This document shows, piece by piece, positions 8,148 through 16,604 of a stretch of 64,000 bases of DNA. The stretch lies in assembly GCF_001422665.1 (NCBI RefSeq), contig NZ_LMLU01000001.1:230797-294796 (forward strand), in the 5' to 3' direction. This DNA is from Arthrobacter sp. Leaf234 (lineage in GTDB: Bacteria > Actinomycetota > Actinomycetes > Actinomycetales > Micrococcaceae). Numbering within the stretch: position 1 is the first letter of the stretch; each line of letters opens with the position of its first letter. The notes below the pieces were generated by a model that worked only from the letters and a program-made list of their open reading frames with translations, searched no databases and was not told the DNA's origin. The translations under genes and the position numbers were made by a program.

Positions 8148-9371
8148 TCAGCGCCTCTTCCCGCCCTTCATGAGCGGGTTCGCCCTCGATCCGGTGGTCG
8201 ACGGGCTCCCTGAACCCGTCCGGGTGCGGTCGCGGGCGGAGGACGTGCGGCCGTGGGTCGAGGAGGTGCGCCCTCGAGTGGTCGACGCGTCGTCGACGTC
8301 GGCGGCATCGACGCCACCGACGCCACCGGCGCCGCCCTCGACGCTGCCTGAGACAGCGCCAGAGACAGTGCCAGAGACAGTGCCAGAGACAGTGCCAGAG
8401 ACAGTGCTGGCGATCCGCTCCTTGCGGACCTCCTCACGCACCGTCGCCCTGCCGTCCACCTCGACCGTTCTCATCCGCACACGTTCGAGGGCCACCGTCT
8501 CCGTGCCCACGACGGCGACTTCCTCCCGCGCCACGAGTTCCACGGACTGCTCCTGGAACGGTGCGTCGTCACCGTCGAGGTTCGAGGCCGACGTGACGGG
8601 TTCCACCTCGATCCGCAACTCCTCGCGCTTCAGGGGAACGCTCACCATGGCCTCTTCGGTGACGACGTACTTCCGCAGGCGCACGCGGGCAGCGTCGACC
8701 CGCTCAATGCCCACACGGAGCCGCTCCTCGGACCGGACGACCCACGGGGTGCCGCCCTCGTCGTGGGTCTGCGGTGCGCCCCCGTCGAGTATGCGGGTGC
8801 CGACCGCGTCCTCTGAGCCTGCTCCTGCAGCGCCGAGCGCGCGCGTGCGGCCGTCGTCGAGCGGTCGCGTACCGCCGTCGTCGGAGACGCGTGTGCCGAC
8901 AGCGTCCTGCGGGCCTGTTCCTGCGGCGCCGAGCGCGCGCGTACCGCCGTCGTCGGGCATGCGCATTCCGCCGTCGCCGGGAACAGCCGGGCCCTCCGGC
9001 TGCAGCGTCACCGCCGGAGTGGTCGGGGCCGACGACGTCGCGGGCGGCGCGACCCGATCCAGACCGTAGTGCCGGTACAGCTCGGCCTCGTCCTCGGGAC
9101 CGAGATGGCCGTCCCGATCGATCGACGGAGCATGCCTGATGAGATCGCGCGGGTAGGCGACCACGAGCTTCTGGCCCTGCACCGACGCCCCCTCCAGCGG
9201 CACGAAGGACTCCCGCGTGCCGAAGAGTCCCGTGTGCACGGTCACCCAGCTGGGCCGTTCGTCGGCGTCGTCGAGGTAGACGACACCGATCGAGCCCACC
9301 CTGTCGCCGTCACCCGACAGCACTGCGCTGCGGCGTCGGATCAACGGATCGAGGTCGGTCATCGAGAGCAT
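8148..9371 (-). CDS. PRC-barrel and DUF2382 (YsnF/AvaK-type) protein
   Basis: The protein of about 407 residues starts at the ATG at 9371, preceded by AGGA. Residues about 1-110 form a PRC-barrel (VGSIGVVYLDD, WVTVHTGLFGTRESFVPL, LVVAYPRDLI). A low-complexity linker (about 115-240) contains imperfect 32-residue repeats. A DUF2382 domain (about 230-370) shows its doubled pattern, SEERLRVG...RVRLRKYVVTEE and VELVAREEVAVVGTE. The C-terminus has a GTVS tetrapeptide repeat and a Ser/Thr/Arg-rich tail. DUF2382 proteins are usually stress-associated and of unknown activity. A palindrome about 75 bases upstream may control it. Confidence 0.88.
   Translation of the reverse strand: MLSMTDLDPLIRRRSAVLSGDGDRVGSIGVVYLDDADERPSWVTVHTGLFGTRESFVPLEGASVQGQKLVVAYPRDLIRHAPSIDRDGHLGPEDEAELYRHYGLDRVAPPATSSAPTTPAVTLQPEGPAVPGDGGMRMPDDGGTRALGAAGTGPQDAVGTRVSDDGGTRPLDDGRTRALGAAGAGSEDAVGTRILDGGAPQTHDEGGTPWVVRSEERLRVGIERVDAARVRLRKYVVTEEAMVSVPLKREELRIEVEPVTSASNLDGDDAPFQEQSVELVAREEVAVVGTETVALERVRMRTVEVDGRATVREEVRKERIASTVSGTVSGTVSGTVSGAVSGSVEGGAGGVGGVDAADVDDASTTRGRTSSTHGRTSSARDRTRTGSGSPSTTGSRANPLMKGGKRR
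8349..8408. repeat. Five tandem 12-bp units inside the DUF2382 gene
   Basis: Units of agagacagtgcc repeat five times with changes only in the first and last copies. On the coding strand they give a Gly-Thr-Val-Ser repeat. Nearly identical units suggest recent slippage expansion. Confidence 0.9.
8797..8942. repeat. Two imperfect copies of a roughly 50-bp segment, 96-bp period
   Basis: Positions 8797-8846 and 8893-8942 match closely (gtgccgac...gcgccgagcgcgcgcgt) and encode the RALGAAG..DAVGTR repeat in the linker of the DUF2382 protein. Confidence 0.75.
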
Positions 9372-9443
9372 GCGGAGTCCTGTCGTCGGGAGCGGCCACC
9401 GAAGGGGCGGCTGAACCTCAGGGTAGGGCCGTCCGGCAGGATA

Positions 9444-9461
9444 TAGCAAGCATGCTTACTA
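9444..9461. promoter_or_regulatory. 18-bp near-perfect palindrome upstream of the DUF2382 gene
   Basis: TAGCAAGCATGCTTACTA is symmetrical except for one base pair. It lies about 73-90 bases before the DUF2382 start and about 240 bases before the small GTYV protein. Read on the minus strand it runs directly into TATATCC, a possible -10 region, so an operator overlapping a promoter is plausible. The rest of the 325-base intergenic stretch holds only an AT-rich patch at 9539-9575 with TGAGT-A-ACTCA, a possible promoter for the downstream small gene. Confidence 0.45.
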
Positions 9462-9696
9462 ATTACCCGGGCAGTCAGCGCACCCTGAGCGGCACTGCCG
9501 GGCGGCACTGCCCGCCACGTGTGATGCATCGTACGCCCGGTTTATTTTGAGTAACTCATAATAAGAACTAGCCTGAGAGAACGGCCGCAGCCAGGACGCC
9601 GCGGGTCCTCCCCGATGCACTCCCCGTGCTGTGCCGTGCCCTGAATCAGCCTGCCCGACACCCCCGGGCGGCCCCCACCGACGTGAGGATGCACCC

Positions 9697-9948
9697 ATGA
9701 CGATCATCGACCGCCCCCGCTACGCCCGCCACTCCGCCGCAACCATCCACCAGCCGGCAGCAGGTGCCTCGGACCTGCCGGGTGGTTCCTACGTCACCGG
9801 CTCGATGCCGCGGCCCGGCACGGAGGGCACTTACGTCTCGACCGCAGCCGGAGCCAGCAGCCAGGCCCGTCCCCTGCAGCGGGGTACCTACGTGTCCTCC
9901 GCCCTCCCGTCGGTACAGCGCGGGGGCACCTACACCTACGCGGGCTGA
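9697..9948 (+). CDS. Small protein with GTYV repeats, unknown function
   Basis: An 83-residue protein starting at the ATG at 9697 with GTGAGGA upstream; a longer in-frame start at 9631 lacks this. It contains four related motifs, GSYVTG, GTYVSTA, GTYVSSA and GTYTYAG, about 20 residues apart, separated by Ala/Ser/Pro/Arg-rich spacers. No signal peptide, membrane helix or cysteine is present. Regular motif spacing and codon use support a real gene. It ends 14 bases from the convergent flavin oxidoreductase gene. I do not recognise the family. Confidence 0.7.
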   Translation: MTIIDRPRYARHSAATIHQPAAGASDLPGGSYVTGSMPRPGTEGTYVSTAAGASSQARPLQRGTYVSSALPSVQRGGTYTYAG

Positions 9949-9962
9949 ACCGGCCCGGCACT

Positions 9963-10937
9963 TCAGCGGAACAGGTCCGCCAGGAGTTCGTCCGAGCGCG
10001 CCCGGCCCTCGAGGTCGTAGGCGCCGCCACTGACCAGCAGTTCGTCCGCCCCGGTACGCGCCTGCAGATCGGCGAGGGCACGCTCCACCTCGGATGGCGT
10101 GCCGTGGACGGCCGAGCGGAGCGACTCCTCGACGTACCCGGATTCACGATCCGTCAGGCCCTCCCCCGTCTCGGCCCGAAGCGGCGGGAACGAGCCCCTC
10201 GTCCGCGAGGAGGCCAGGGCCCGCGCCTCCGGCAGCAGGAGCCGCCGTGCCGCCGCCGTCGTCTCCGCGACGGCGACGTTCAGGGACGCGAGGACGTACG
10301 GCCGGCCCCACCAGCGGGAAGGCCGGAAGGACTCGCGGTACAGCTCCAAGGCGCCACCGGCCTCCTCGGCGAGCGCGGGACCACCCACGACGACGGCCAG
10401 ACCGGCCCGCGCGGCGACCTCCACGCCGTGCCCGGTCGCGAGCACGAACACCGGTGTCCGCCCCGCGTCCGCGGGCCTGGCGGTGACCGGTGCCGAACCG
10501 TCGAGGAAGGCGAGCAGATCGTCGACGTCCTCGCCGAACCGGGCGGACTCGTCCTTGCCCGTCCGAAGCGCCGACCGCACGGCCTGCGTGAACCCGAGCG
10601 ATCGCCCGATCCCCAGGTCGAAGCGGCCCCCGAACAGCGCACCCAGCGTGGCAGCCTGCTCGGCGACGACCAGCGGTTGGTGATTGGGCAGCATGATGCC
10701 GCCGCTCCCCACACGGATCGTCGATGTCCTCGATGCCACTGCTGCGGCGAGAACGGCGGGCGCCGATCCGGCGATCCCCGGTACGCCGTGGTGCTCCGCC
10801 ACCCAGAACCGCCGGTAGCCCAGCTCCTCGGCGCGTTGCGCACGCGCGATCACGTGGTGCAGGCTCTCCGCCTCGGGCGAGCCTTGGCGTGACTGCGCTC
10901 GGTCCAGGATGGACACGGCAGCGAAGGGGAGGGGCAT
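9963..10937 (-). CDS. LLM-class flavin-dependent oxidoreductase
   Basis: A luciferase-like FMN/F420-type monooxygenase fold of about 324 residues. Motifs seen are AEELGYRRFWVAEHHG, SGGIMLPNHQPL, EQAATLGALFGGRFDLGIGRS and a C-terminal segment ending DLFR, matching the group often named MsnO8. The ATG at 10937 gives the family-typical short N-terminus (PFAAVSILDRAQ); the frame stays open to 11096 but that part looks non-coding. No good Shine-Dalgarno sequence precedes it, so the start is the least certain part. The substrate is unknown. It is divergent from the membrane hydrolase gene across about 200 bases. Confidence 0.85.
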   Translation of the reverse strand: MPLPFAAVSILDRAQSRQGSPEAESLHHVIARAQRAEELGYRRFWVAEHHGVPGIAGSAPAVLAAAVASRTSTIRVGSGGIMLPNHQPLVVAEQAATLGALFGGRFDLGIGRSLGFTQAVRSALRTGKDESARFGEDVDDLLAFLDGSAPVTARPADAGRTPVFVLATGHGVEVAARAGLAVVVGGPALAEEAGGALELYRESFRPSRWWGRPYVLASLNVAVAETTAAARRLLLPEARALASSRTRGSFPPLRAETGEGLTDRESGYVEESLRSAVHGTPSEVERALADLQARTGADELLVSGGAYDLEGRARSDELLADLFR

Positions 10938-11134
10938 ACCGGTGGGAACCACGGGCGTCCCGGCCCCATTCCGTGCGAGGCGCGTCACGCCGTCCGTCGG
11001 CAGCGGGCCGGTGCGTCCGGGAGGTGCACCCCGGGAGACCGCTGCGGATAATGACCGTGCCACCGGGCAGGATGGGAGATCGCCGCCGGCCGCCATCCCG
11101 CGCCGGCGTGGTCTCTGCCGAAAGGACTCCCGCC

Positions 11135-11977
11135 ATGATGGGCGCCCACCATGCTGCCTGCGGCGCTGCCGCCTGGGTCGCTGCCACCACCCGGATCGAG
11201 GTCCACCCGGCCCTGCTCGTCCCGGCCCTCCCCGACTCGGTGACCCTCGGCCTCGGGCTGCTGGATGTCAGCCCGGTCGGCGTGGTCACCGGAGCGCTCG
11301 TCACGGCGGGCGCGGCCCTCCTGCCGGACGCCGACCACCACAGCGCCACGATCGCCCACTCACTCCCGCCGCTGTCCAACCTCTTCTGCGCCGGCGTCGG
11401 CATGATCTCGGGCGGCCACCGCCGCGGCACCCATTCGCTGCTCGGTGTGGCAGCCTTCGTCGCCGTCGCCTTCCTCGCCGGCCTCTGGACGGTGGAGACC
11501 GCCCGGTTCGGTACCGTCTACCCGGGCGCCGGGCTGCTCACTGTCCTGCTCGTCTCCTTCGCGGCGAAGGCACTGAAGATCATCCCGGACGGCATGCGGA
11601 GATCACCCTGGGCCGTCGGGCTGACGGCCGGGGCCTTCGTCACGGCGTTCGCCCCGGAGGAGCAGTTCTGGTTCCCGCTGTCCGTGGGCATCGGGGTCGT
11701 GGTGCACATCCTCGGCGACATGCTGACGACCGGCGGCTGCAACCCGGTCTACCCCCTGCGGCTGCGGAGACCACGACGCCTCACCGGCGTTCCGGTGATC
11801 GCGCAGGTGTGGCGGCCGAACGGCAACATCGCCGTGCCCCTGCTCGGCAACGCGGGTTCGATCCGCGAGTGGTGCCTGCTGGTTCCGGTCTCGCTCTACG
11901 CCGTCGGCGGCATCGGGTGGGCCGTGACGCGGATCGGCGACGGCGGCGTGATCACCCGCGCGTCGGGCCTCGGCTGA
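11135..11977 (+). CDS. Membrane-bound metal-dependent hydrolase (YdjM/DUF457 family)
   Basis: The 280-residue protein starts at the first of two tandem ATGs behind AAAGGACT. It has the family's metal-site patterns: an early HHAACG histidine pair, LLPDADHHSAT, GGHRRGTHSLLG and HILGDMLTTGG, mixed with about five membrane helices. These proteins resemble E. coli YdjM, an inner-membrane protein induced in the SOS response; the reaction is not known. The region from 10724 to 11134 is open in the same frame but is the antisense of the flavin enzyme and its promoter. Confidence 0.85.
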   Translation: MMGAHHAACGAAAWVAATTRIEVHPALLVPALPDSVTLGLGLLDVSPVGVVTGALVTAGAALLPDADHHSATIAHSLPPLSNLFCAGVGMISGGHRRGTHSLLGVAAFVAVAFLAGLWTVETARFGTVYPGAGLLTVLLVSFAAKALKIIPDGMRRSPWAVGLTAGAFVTAFAPEEQFWFPLSVGIGVVVHILGDMLTTGGCNPVYPLRLRRPRRLTGVPVIAQVWRPNGNIAVPLLGNAGSIREWCLLVPVSLYAVGGIGWAVTRIGDGGVITRASGLG

Positions 11978-12055
11978 CCGCTGCCGGGCGTTCGAAAACA
12001 GCTGGAAACACGACCGGGATACCGTCGGGTCCGAGCAGAGAGCGCAAGGAGGACC

Positions 12056-12340
12056 ATGGAGCGCAACGGATTGTTCTTCGACCCCCTGCAGGGCGAGGGC
12101 CGACGGCCGGAGGAGAACCTGCCGGAGCAGGACGACGACGGACGGGAGCCACCCGCCGCACCGCGACGCCGCCCGTTGGACCCGGACGAGGTGCAGGTCC
12201 AGCGGCGGCGCGAGATGGACCGCGTGCAGGAGGAACTGAGGAAGATGGCGAGTGGGATACCCGTCGTCATCTCGCCGTCCCGCCGTGATCGCGCCGGGGC
12301 CCGATCCGGTCAGGCGTCCGACGAGGGCAGATCGACGTGA
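12056..12340 (+). CDS. Small charged hypothetical protein
   Basis: A 94-residue protein with an excellent AAGGAGGA Shine-Dalgarno sequence six bases before the ATG. It is rich in Glu, Asp, Arg and Pro, with a probable helix (about 46-65, QVQRRREMDRVQEELRKM) and no membrane segment or cysteine. It lies 78 bases after the membrane hydrolase gene and might be cotranscribed. The family is not recognised. Confidence 0.65.
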   Translation: MERNGLFFDPLQGEGRRPEENLPEQDDDGREPPAAPRRRPLDPDEVQVQRRREMDRVQEELRKMASGIPVVISPSRRDRAGARSGQASDEGRST

Positions 12341-12362
12341 TGTGGCGGGCGGCGCCGGCTGT

Positions 12363-13058
12363 TCAGCACCCGTCGGGGCCGCAGGCCGGTCCGTCGGCCG
12401 ACGGCGTCAGCGACACCAGCGGATGCGCCTCCTGCCAGGCCTGATCCAGGGCCTGCCGGAACAGCTCGGTGGGCTGGGCTCCGGAAATACCGTACTTCCG
12501 GTCGATGACGAAGAACGGGACGCCCTGGACGCCGATGGTGCGCGCTTCCTCGATGTCGCGGCGGACGTCCTCGGCGAATCGGTCCCCGCCGACAGTGGAC
12601 CGGATCTCGTCCTCCGCCAGCCCGATCCCCGCGCCGAGCGGGACCAGGACATCGACGTCGGACGTGTCGAGGCCCTGTTCGAAGTGCGCGGACATGACGG
12701 CCTCCTTGGCGGCATCGCCCAGGCCGTGGGCTTTGGCGAGATGCAGGAATCGGTGGGCGGTGAAGCTGTTCCCCACCACGATCCGGTCGAAGTCGAAAGC
12801 GAGGCCTTCGCCCTCCGCCTGCTGGGCGAGGTGCTGCCACATCTTCCGGACCTGGTCCGGATCGATCCCCTTGCGCTCCGCGAGGTACTGCTGCTCCGTG
12901 CCGTCGTAGTGGTCGGGGAGGTCCGGATCGAGCTGGTAGCTCTTCCAGGTCACCTCCACGCCGTCCCTGTGCGGGAAGTCGGCGAGGGCCTTCTCGAAAC
13001 GGCGCTTGCCCACGAAGCACCACGGACACTTGACGTCGGACCAGATCTCGATCTTCAT
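12363..13058 (-). CDS. DsbA-family (FrnE-like) thiol oxidoreductase
   Basis: The 231-residue protein has a thioredoxin-fold DsbA domain with the active-site motif CPWC at residues 11-14 right after the first strand, the inserted helical region, and the cis-Pro loop GVQGVPFFVI (about 183-192). The end, ACGPDGC, is a second cysteine pair common in FrnE proteins. There is no signal peptide, so it works in the cytoplasm, probably as a disulfide isomerase or oxidoreductase in stress response or polyketide-type metabolism. It is convergent with the small charged gene. A hairpin at 13079-13114 separates it from the small gene upstream. Confidence 0.92.
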   Translation of the reverse strand: MKIEIWSDVKCPWCFVGKRRFEKALADFPHRDGVEVTWKSYQLDPDLPDHYDGTEQQYLAERKGIDPDQVRKMWQHLAQQAEGEGLAFDFDRIVVGNSFTAHRFLHLAKAHGLGDAAKEAVMSAHFEQGLDTSDVDVLVPLGAGIGLAEDEIRSTVGGDRFAEDVRRDIEEARTIGVQGVPFFVIDRKYGISGAQPTELFRQALDQAWQEAHPLVSLTPSADGPACGPDGC

Positions 13059-13078
13059 ACCGGGGACAACCGCGACGG

Positions 13079-13114
13079 GCTCGGGCCCTATTCCCCGGGG
13101 GTCGGGGCCCGAGC
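13079..13114 (-). terminator. Hairpin after the small basic gene
   Basis: GCTCGGGCCC (13079-13088) pairs with GGGCCCGAGC (13105-13114) across a 16-base loop, just downstream of the stop of the next minus-strand gene. Confidence 0.6.
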
Positions 13115-13121
13115 ACCGGTG

Positions 13122-13292
13122 CTACCGCCGGTTGAGGAGGTTGCGGAGGATTCCGCCGGCCTTGCCGGACGGCACCGGTGTTCCGCGCCGTCCGCCCGAC
13201 ACGCCTCCGGCGGGTCGGCCCGACGTCGTGCCGGTGCCGGACCGGCCGAGGTAGCGGCTCGCTGCATTCTTGACCATAGTGCTGATACCCAT
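13122..13292 (-). CDS. Small basic hypothetical protein
   Basis: A 56-residue protein beginning MGISTMVKNAASRYLG with AAGGAGA placed correctly upstream of the ATG at 13292. The middle is Gly/Ser/Arg/Pro-rich and the end, GGILRNLLNRR, could form a short amphipathic helix. No domain is recognised. It stands alone between the DsbA-like gene and the sugar transporter operon. Confidence 0.6.
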   Translation of the reverse strand: MGISTMVKNAASRYLGRSGTGTTSGRPAGGVSGGRRGTPVPSGKAGGILRNLLNRR

Positions 13293-13463
13293 CGGATCTC
13301 CTTCGGTCGTGCGCCTCACACCCGAAATCATCAGGTGGCTTAGCAGTTTACCCGTCCCGCACCGAAGGAGCCAGCAACCGCCGGCGTGGATCGCCGACGT
13401 GGATCCCCCGAATGACGGGGGCAGAACCGGCCGCCGCCGCCAGCACGTGCCGAAGCGGTCCTC

Positions 13464-14345
13464 CTAGCCCTTCACGGAGCCGTCACTCAGCCCGGCGACG
13501 AGGTACTTCTGGGCGATGAAGGAGATGGCGATCACCGGAAGGGTCAGGAGCATGGCTGCCGCGCCTGCCTGCTGGAGCATGGGGAGGGTCTGGCCCAGCT
13601 GGGTGGTGATGAAGACCGGCACCGTCTTGGAGGCAGTGTCGGTGAGCACCAGCGCCGTGAGGTACTCCTGGAAGGCGAAGAGGAAGACGAAGACACCGGC
13701 GGTGAGGATGCCCGGTCGCATCAGCGGGATCATGATGCGGCGCAGCGTGCCCCACCGGGTGCAGCCGTCGATCATCGCTGCCTCGTCCAGTTCCTTGGGG
13801 ATCTCGGCGAAGAAATTGCGCAGCAGCCAGATGCTGAAGGGCTGGTTGATGGCCACGAGCGCTGCGGCCAGCGCGAAATTGGTGTCGTAGATCCCGAGCG
13901 CCCGGCTGATGTCGTACATGGGCAGCACCACGGCGAAGCGCGGCAGGGACCTGAAGACCAGGGCGAGGAGCAGCAGGATCGCCGAGACGTACCCGGGGAA
14001 GCGGGAGAGCGCGTAGGCGGCGGGGATACCCAGCACCAGGGCGACGACCGTGGAGATGACCGCCACCACGGCGGTGTTGACCAGGTACTCCGCGAAGTAC
14101 GTGGTCTCCCACAGGTTCTTGAACGCCTCGAGGGTGGGCGTGTAGCCGCTGAGTACCGGCGGGTTCGCGAAGGCGACGTCGGTGGGCTTGGTGACCGACA
14201 GCGCCGTCCAGATGAAGGGCGCCAGCATGACGACGGCCAGCAGGATCAGCAGGATGGCGGCGGTCGGGTTCGTCCGTCGGCGGCGGCGCTTCGGGGCCGG
14301 CCCCACGACCTTCGTGGCCGGTGCGGTGGCGGTACTGGGGATCAT
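13464..14345 (-). CDS. CUT1 sugar ABC transporter permease (MalG type)
   Basis: A 293-residue membrane protein with six predicted helices and the EAA loop DEAAMIDGCTRWGTLRRIMIPL that contacts the ATPase. The Arg-rich N-terminus and the ending GLSDGSVKG are typical of MalG-type subunits. The ATG at 14345 overlaps the stop of the preceding permease by four bases (ATGA), indicating translational coupling. It is the last gene of a binding protein, permease, permease cassette that has no ATPase gene. With the alpha-glucosidase gene upstream, an alpha-glucoside is the likely substrate. Confidence 0.92.
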   Translation of the reverse strand: MIPSTATAPATKVVGPAPKRRRRRTNPTAAILLILLAVVMLAPFIWTALSVTKPTDVAFANPPVLSGYTPTLEAFKNLWETTYFAEYLVNTAVVAVISTVVALVLGIPAAYALSRFPGYVSAILLLLALVFRSLPRFAVVLPMYDISRALGIYDTNFALAAALVAINQPFSIWLLRNFFAEIPKELDEAAMIDGCTRWGTLRRIMIPLMRPGILTAGVFVFLFAFQEYLTALVLTDTASKTVPVFITTQLGQTLPMLQQAGAAAMLLTLPVIAISFIAQKYLVAGLSDGSVKG

Positions 14346-15214
14346 GCTTTGGCCTTCGCTTCCTTGAGGAGGTCCCGGATGAAGGGGAAGAGGCAGATCA
14401 GGATGAGGAGGATCGAGAGCACGTTGACCGCACTGCCGAGTCCCAGCTGCTGCGAGCCGTCCCGGAACGCATTGTCGAAGACATAGAACATGATGGATTC
14501 GTTGCCGATCGCATCCGCCTGGGGCGAGAGCGGGATCAGGCTGTCGAAGGTGCGGAGCACGTCCATGATGGTGATCAGGCAGACGAAGCCGATGATGCCG
14601 CGCATGGTCGGGATGATCACCCAGAGGTGCATCTTCAGCGCATTGGCGCCGTCGATCCTGGCGGCCTCCCGCAGTTCCTTCGGCACGCCCTGGAGGCCGG
14701 CGAGGATCATGAGCACCGAGAACGGCAGCAGGTGCCAGACGGTGTGCGCGATGATCATGACGCGGTTGGGCCAGGTGTCGGTGAACCACAGGAGTTCCTG
14801 CCCGGTCAGCCGCTCGATCACGAGGTTCAGCACCCCGCCGAAGTTCGAGTTGAAGAGCCACGAGAAGCTCACCGCCCCGACGACGCCGGGAAGCACATAG
14901 GCCACGAGCATGGAACCGAGGATGTAGGGGCGGAGCTTCCCCAGACCGTTGACGCCGATGGCCACGAGGTAGCCGACGACCAGGATGAGCGCCGTGACGA
15001 TGGCGGTGAGCAGGAGGGTGAAGAAGACGGCGCGGCCGAACCGGGGGTCGCCGAGGGCCTGCGTGTAGTTGGACAGGCCGATGAAGGTGCCCGCCTGTCC
15101 GTAGTTGACCTCCTGGAAGCTCCACTGGACGGTGCGGATCAGGGGGAGGACGAGCAGGCCCACCATGACGAGCAGGCTGGGGCCGATGAAGCTGGCGAAT
15201 TCACGACGACGCAC
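14342..15214 (-). CDS. CUT1 sugar ABC transporter permease (MalF type)
   Basis: A 290-residue permease with six helices and the EAA loop REAARIDGANALKMHLWVIIP near residue 190. The GTG start at 15214 follows CAGGAG. It pairs with the MalG-type subunit to form the transmembrane channel for the sugar delivered by the lipoprotein encoded just upstream. A strong hairpin lies between the binding-protein stop and this start, which would let the binding protein be made in excess over the permeases. Confidence 0.92.
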   Translation of the reverse strand: MRRREFASFIGPSLLVMVGLLVLPLIRTVQWSFQEVNYGQAGTFIGLSNYTQALGDPRFGRAVFFTLLLTAIVTALILVVGYLVAIGVNGLGKLRPYILGSMLVAYVLPGVVGAVSFSWLFNSNFGGVLNLVIERLTGQELLWFTDTWPNRVMIIAHTVWHLLPFSVLMILAGLQGVPKELREAARIDGANALKMHLWVIIPTMRGIIGFVCLITIMDVLRTFDSLIPLSPQADAIGNESIMFYVFDNAFRDGSQQLGLGSAVNVLSILLILICLFPFIRDLLKEAKAKA

Positions 15215-15249
15215 AAGGTACTCCTGGCTTCGGAAGAGACAAGGAACGA

Positions 15250-15280
15250 GGGAGTGAGCGCCGGTGGGGCGCTCACTCCC
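15250..15280 (-). terminator. Intercistronic hairpin between binding protein and permease genes
   Basis: Perfect 13-base arms (15250-15262 and 15268-15280) with a 5-base loop lie inside the operon. Such hairpins usually cause partial termination or protect upstream mRNA. Confidence 0.75.
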
Positions 15281-15287
15281 GGAGGCG

Positions 15288-16604
15288 TCAGCTTCCCGAG
15301 ACGGTCTCCTCGGCGAGGCGCTGCATCTCCTGCATGCCGTCCTCGACCTCGGTCTGGCCGAGGAGCACCTCGACGAGGACCGGGCGGATCGCGTTGGTCA
15401 CGGGCGCGCTGAACGGGTCGTTCGGGGCGGGCATCGTGGCCGCGATCGTCTCGTTAGCGGCGACCGCGTACGCGGAGCTCTCGTCGGTGACGATCCCCTC
15501 ACGCGCCGGGTAGGCGGCGGGCACGGACGCGTTCGAGGCGTCCTCCCCCACGGAGGAGGCGATCATCTGGAAGAGCATGTCCTTGTCGAGCTGCGTGTTC
15601 TCGGGGATCGCCCACCCGTCCACCGACAGGCGGCTGAACAGGTACGGGGCATCGGCGGCGAGCGACGGCGGAGCGGCGAATCCGAACTTGTCGAAGTTGG
15701 GCGAGTTCGATTCCAGCGTGAGGTCGTTCATGCGCCCCGAGAACATGATGGCCATGGCCGCATTCCCGTTGAACATCTGCTGCTGGACCGACGGCTGGTC
15801 GAAGGTTGTGACCTCCGGGTCCATGTACGGCAGGAGCGACTTAAGGCCTTCGAGCGCCTCGCGCGAGCCGTCCGAGGTGAACTGCGGCTCCCCCGCGTCG
15901 AGGAAGTCCGTGCCCGTCGAGTTCATGGCGGCCTGGTAGATCGTGGAGATGTCCGCGGTGGCGCTCATGGGGAGGGCGATCGGGTACTCGATGTCGCCCT
16001 GCTCGCGGATGGCCTCGGCCGCCGCGATCATGTCCTCGAAGCTCTCGGGGGCGGTGAGGTCCAGCTCGTCGAAGATGTCCTGGCGGTAGGCCATGACGTA
16101 CATCTGCGCCTGCATCGGCAGTGCGTACAGCTTGCCGTCGTAGGACAGCGCGGAGCGCATGCCCTCGTTCAGGGCGTCCAGTTCGTACTTCTCCCCGTAC
16201 TCGGCCACGAAGTCGTCCAGCGGGACGATGCTGCCGGCGGAGGCGATCTCGGGGACGGCGAAGCCGTAGGTCTCGAGGATGTCGTAGCTGCCGGTATCGC
16301 CGGAGAGCGTCGCCGTGGTCTTGGTGACCTGTCCGCTGAAGTCGATCGGGTCGTGCTTGAGCGTCACGTTCTCGCGTGTGCAGCTCTTGACCATGGTGTT
16401 CGTGAACGGATCGATCGCCGACGAGTTGTAGGCGAGCACGTTCACGGTGGTCTCGCCCTCGGGCATCGTGTAGTCGCACTCGACGGCGGTCGCGTCCTCG
16501 GCCCCGGTCCGCGAACCGGCACCACAGGCGGTGAGGGACGTGAGGCTGGCGGCGATGACCATCGCGGTGATGCCGGTACGGATCTGTGTGCGGTTTCGCA
16601 TCAT
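15288..16604 (-). CDS. Sugar-binding lipoprotein of CUT1 ABC transporter
   Basis: A family 1 extracellular solute-binding protein of about 438 residues. The ATG at 16604 is the first of two adjacent ATGs after AGAGGA. The N-terminus is a lipoprotein signal with lipobox LTAC, so the mature protein is tethered outside the membrane. The ligand-binding body includes DILETYGFAVPE, KLYALPMQAQMYVMAYRQDIFDEL and GRMNDLTLES. Genes downstream encode two permeases; the gene upstream on the same strand is a GH13 alpha-glucosidase. Maltose, isomaltose, trehalose or another alpha-glucoside is inferred, not shown. Confidence 0.92.
   Translation of the reverse strand: MMRNRTQIRTGITAMVIAASLTSLTACGAGSRTGAEDATAVECDYTMPEGETTVNVLAYNSSAIDPFTNTMVKSCTRENVTLKHDPIDFSGQVTKTTATLSGDTGSYDILETYGFAVPEIASAGSIVPLDDFVAEYGEKYELDALNEGMRSALSYDGKLYALPMQAQMYVMAYRQDIFDELDLTAPESFEDMIAAAEAIREQGDIEYPIALPMSATADISTIYQAAMNSTGTDFLDAGEPQFTSDGSREALEGLKSLLPYMDPEVTTFDQPSVQQQMFNGNAAMAIMFSGRMNDLTLESNSPNFDKFGFAAPPSLAADAPYLFSRLSVDGWAIPENTQLDKDMLFQMIASSVGEDASNASVPAAYPAREGIVTDESSAYAVAANETIAATMPAPNDPFSAPVTNAIRPVLVEVLLGQTEVEDGMQEMQRLAEETVSGS

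Noticed and set aside
8349..8408. CRISPR-like array
   Set aside because: Units are 12 bp with no spacers and lie in frame inside a coding gene.
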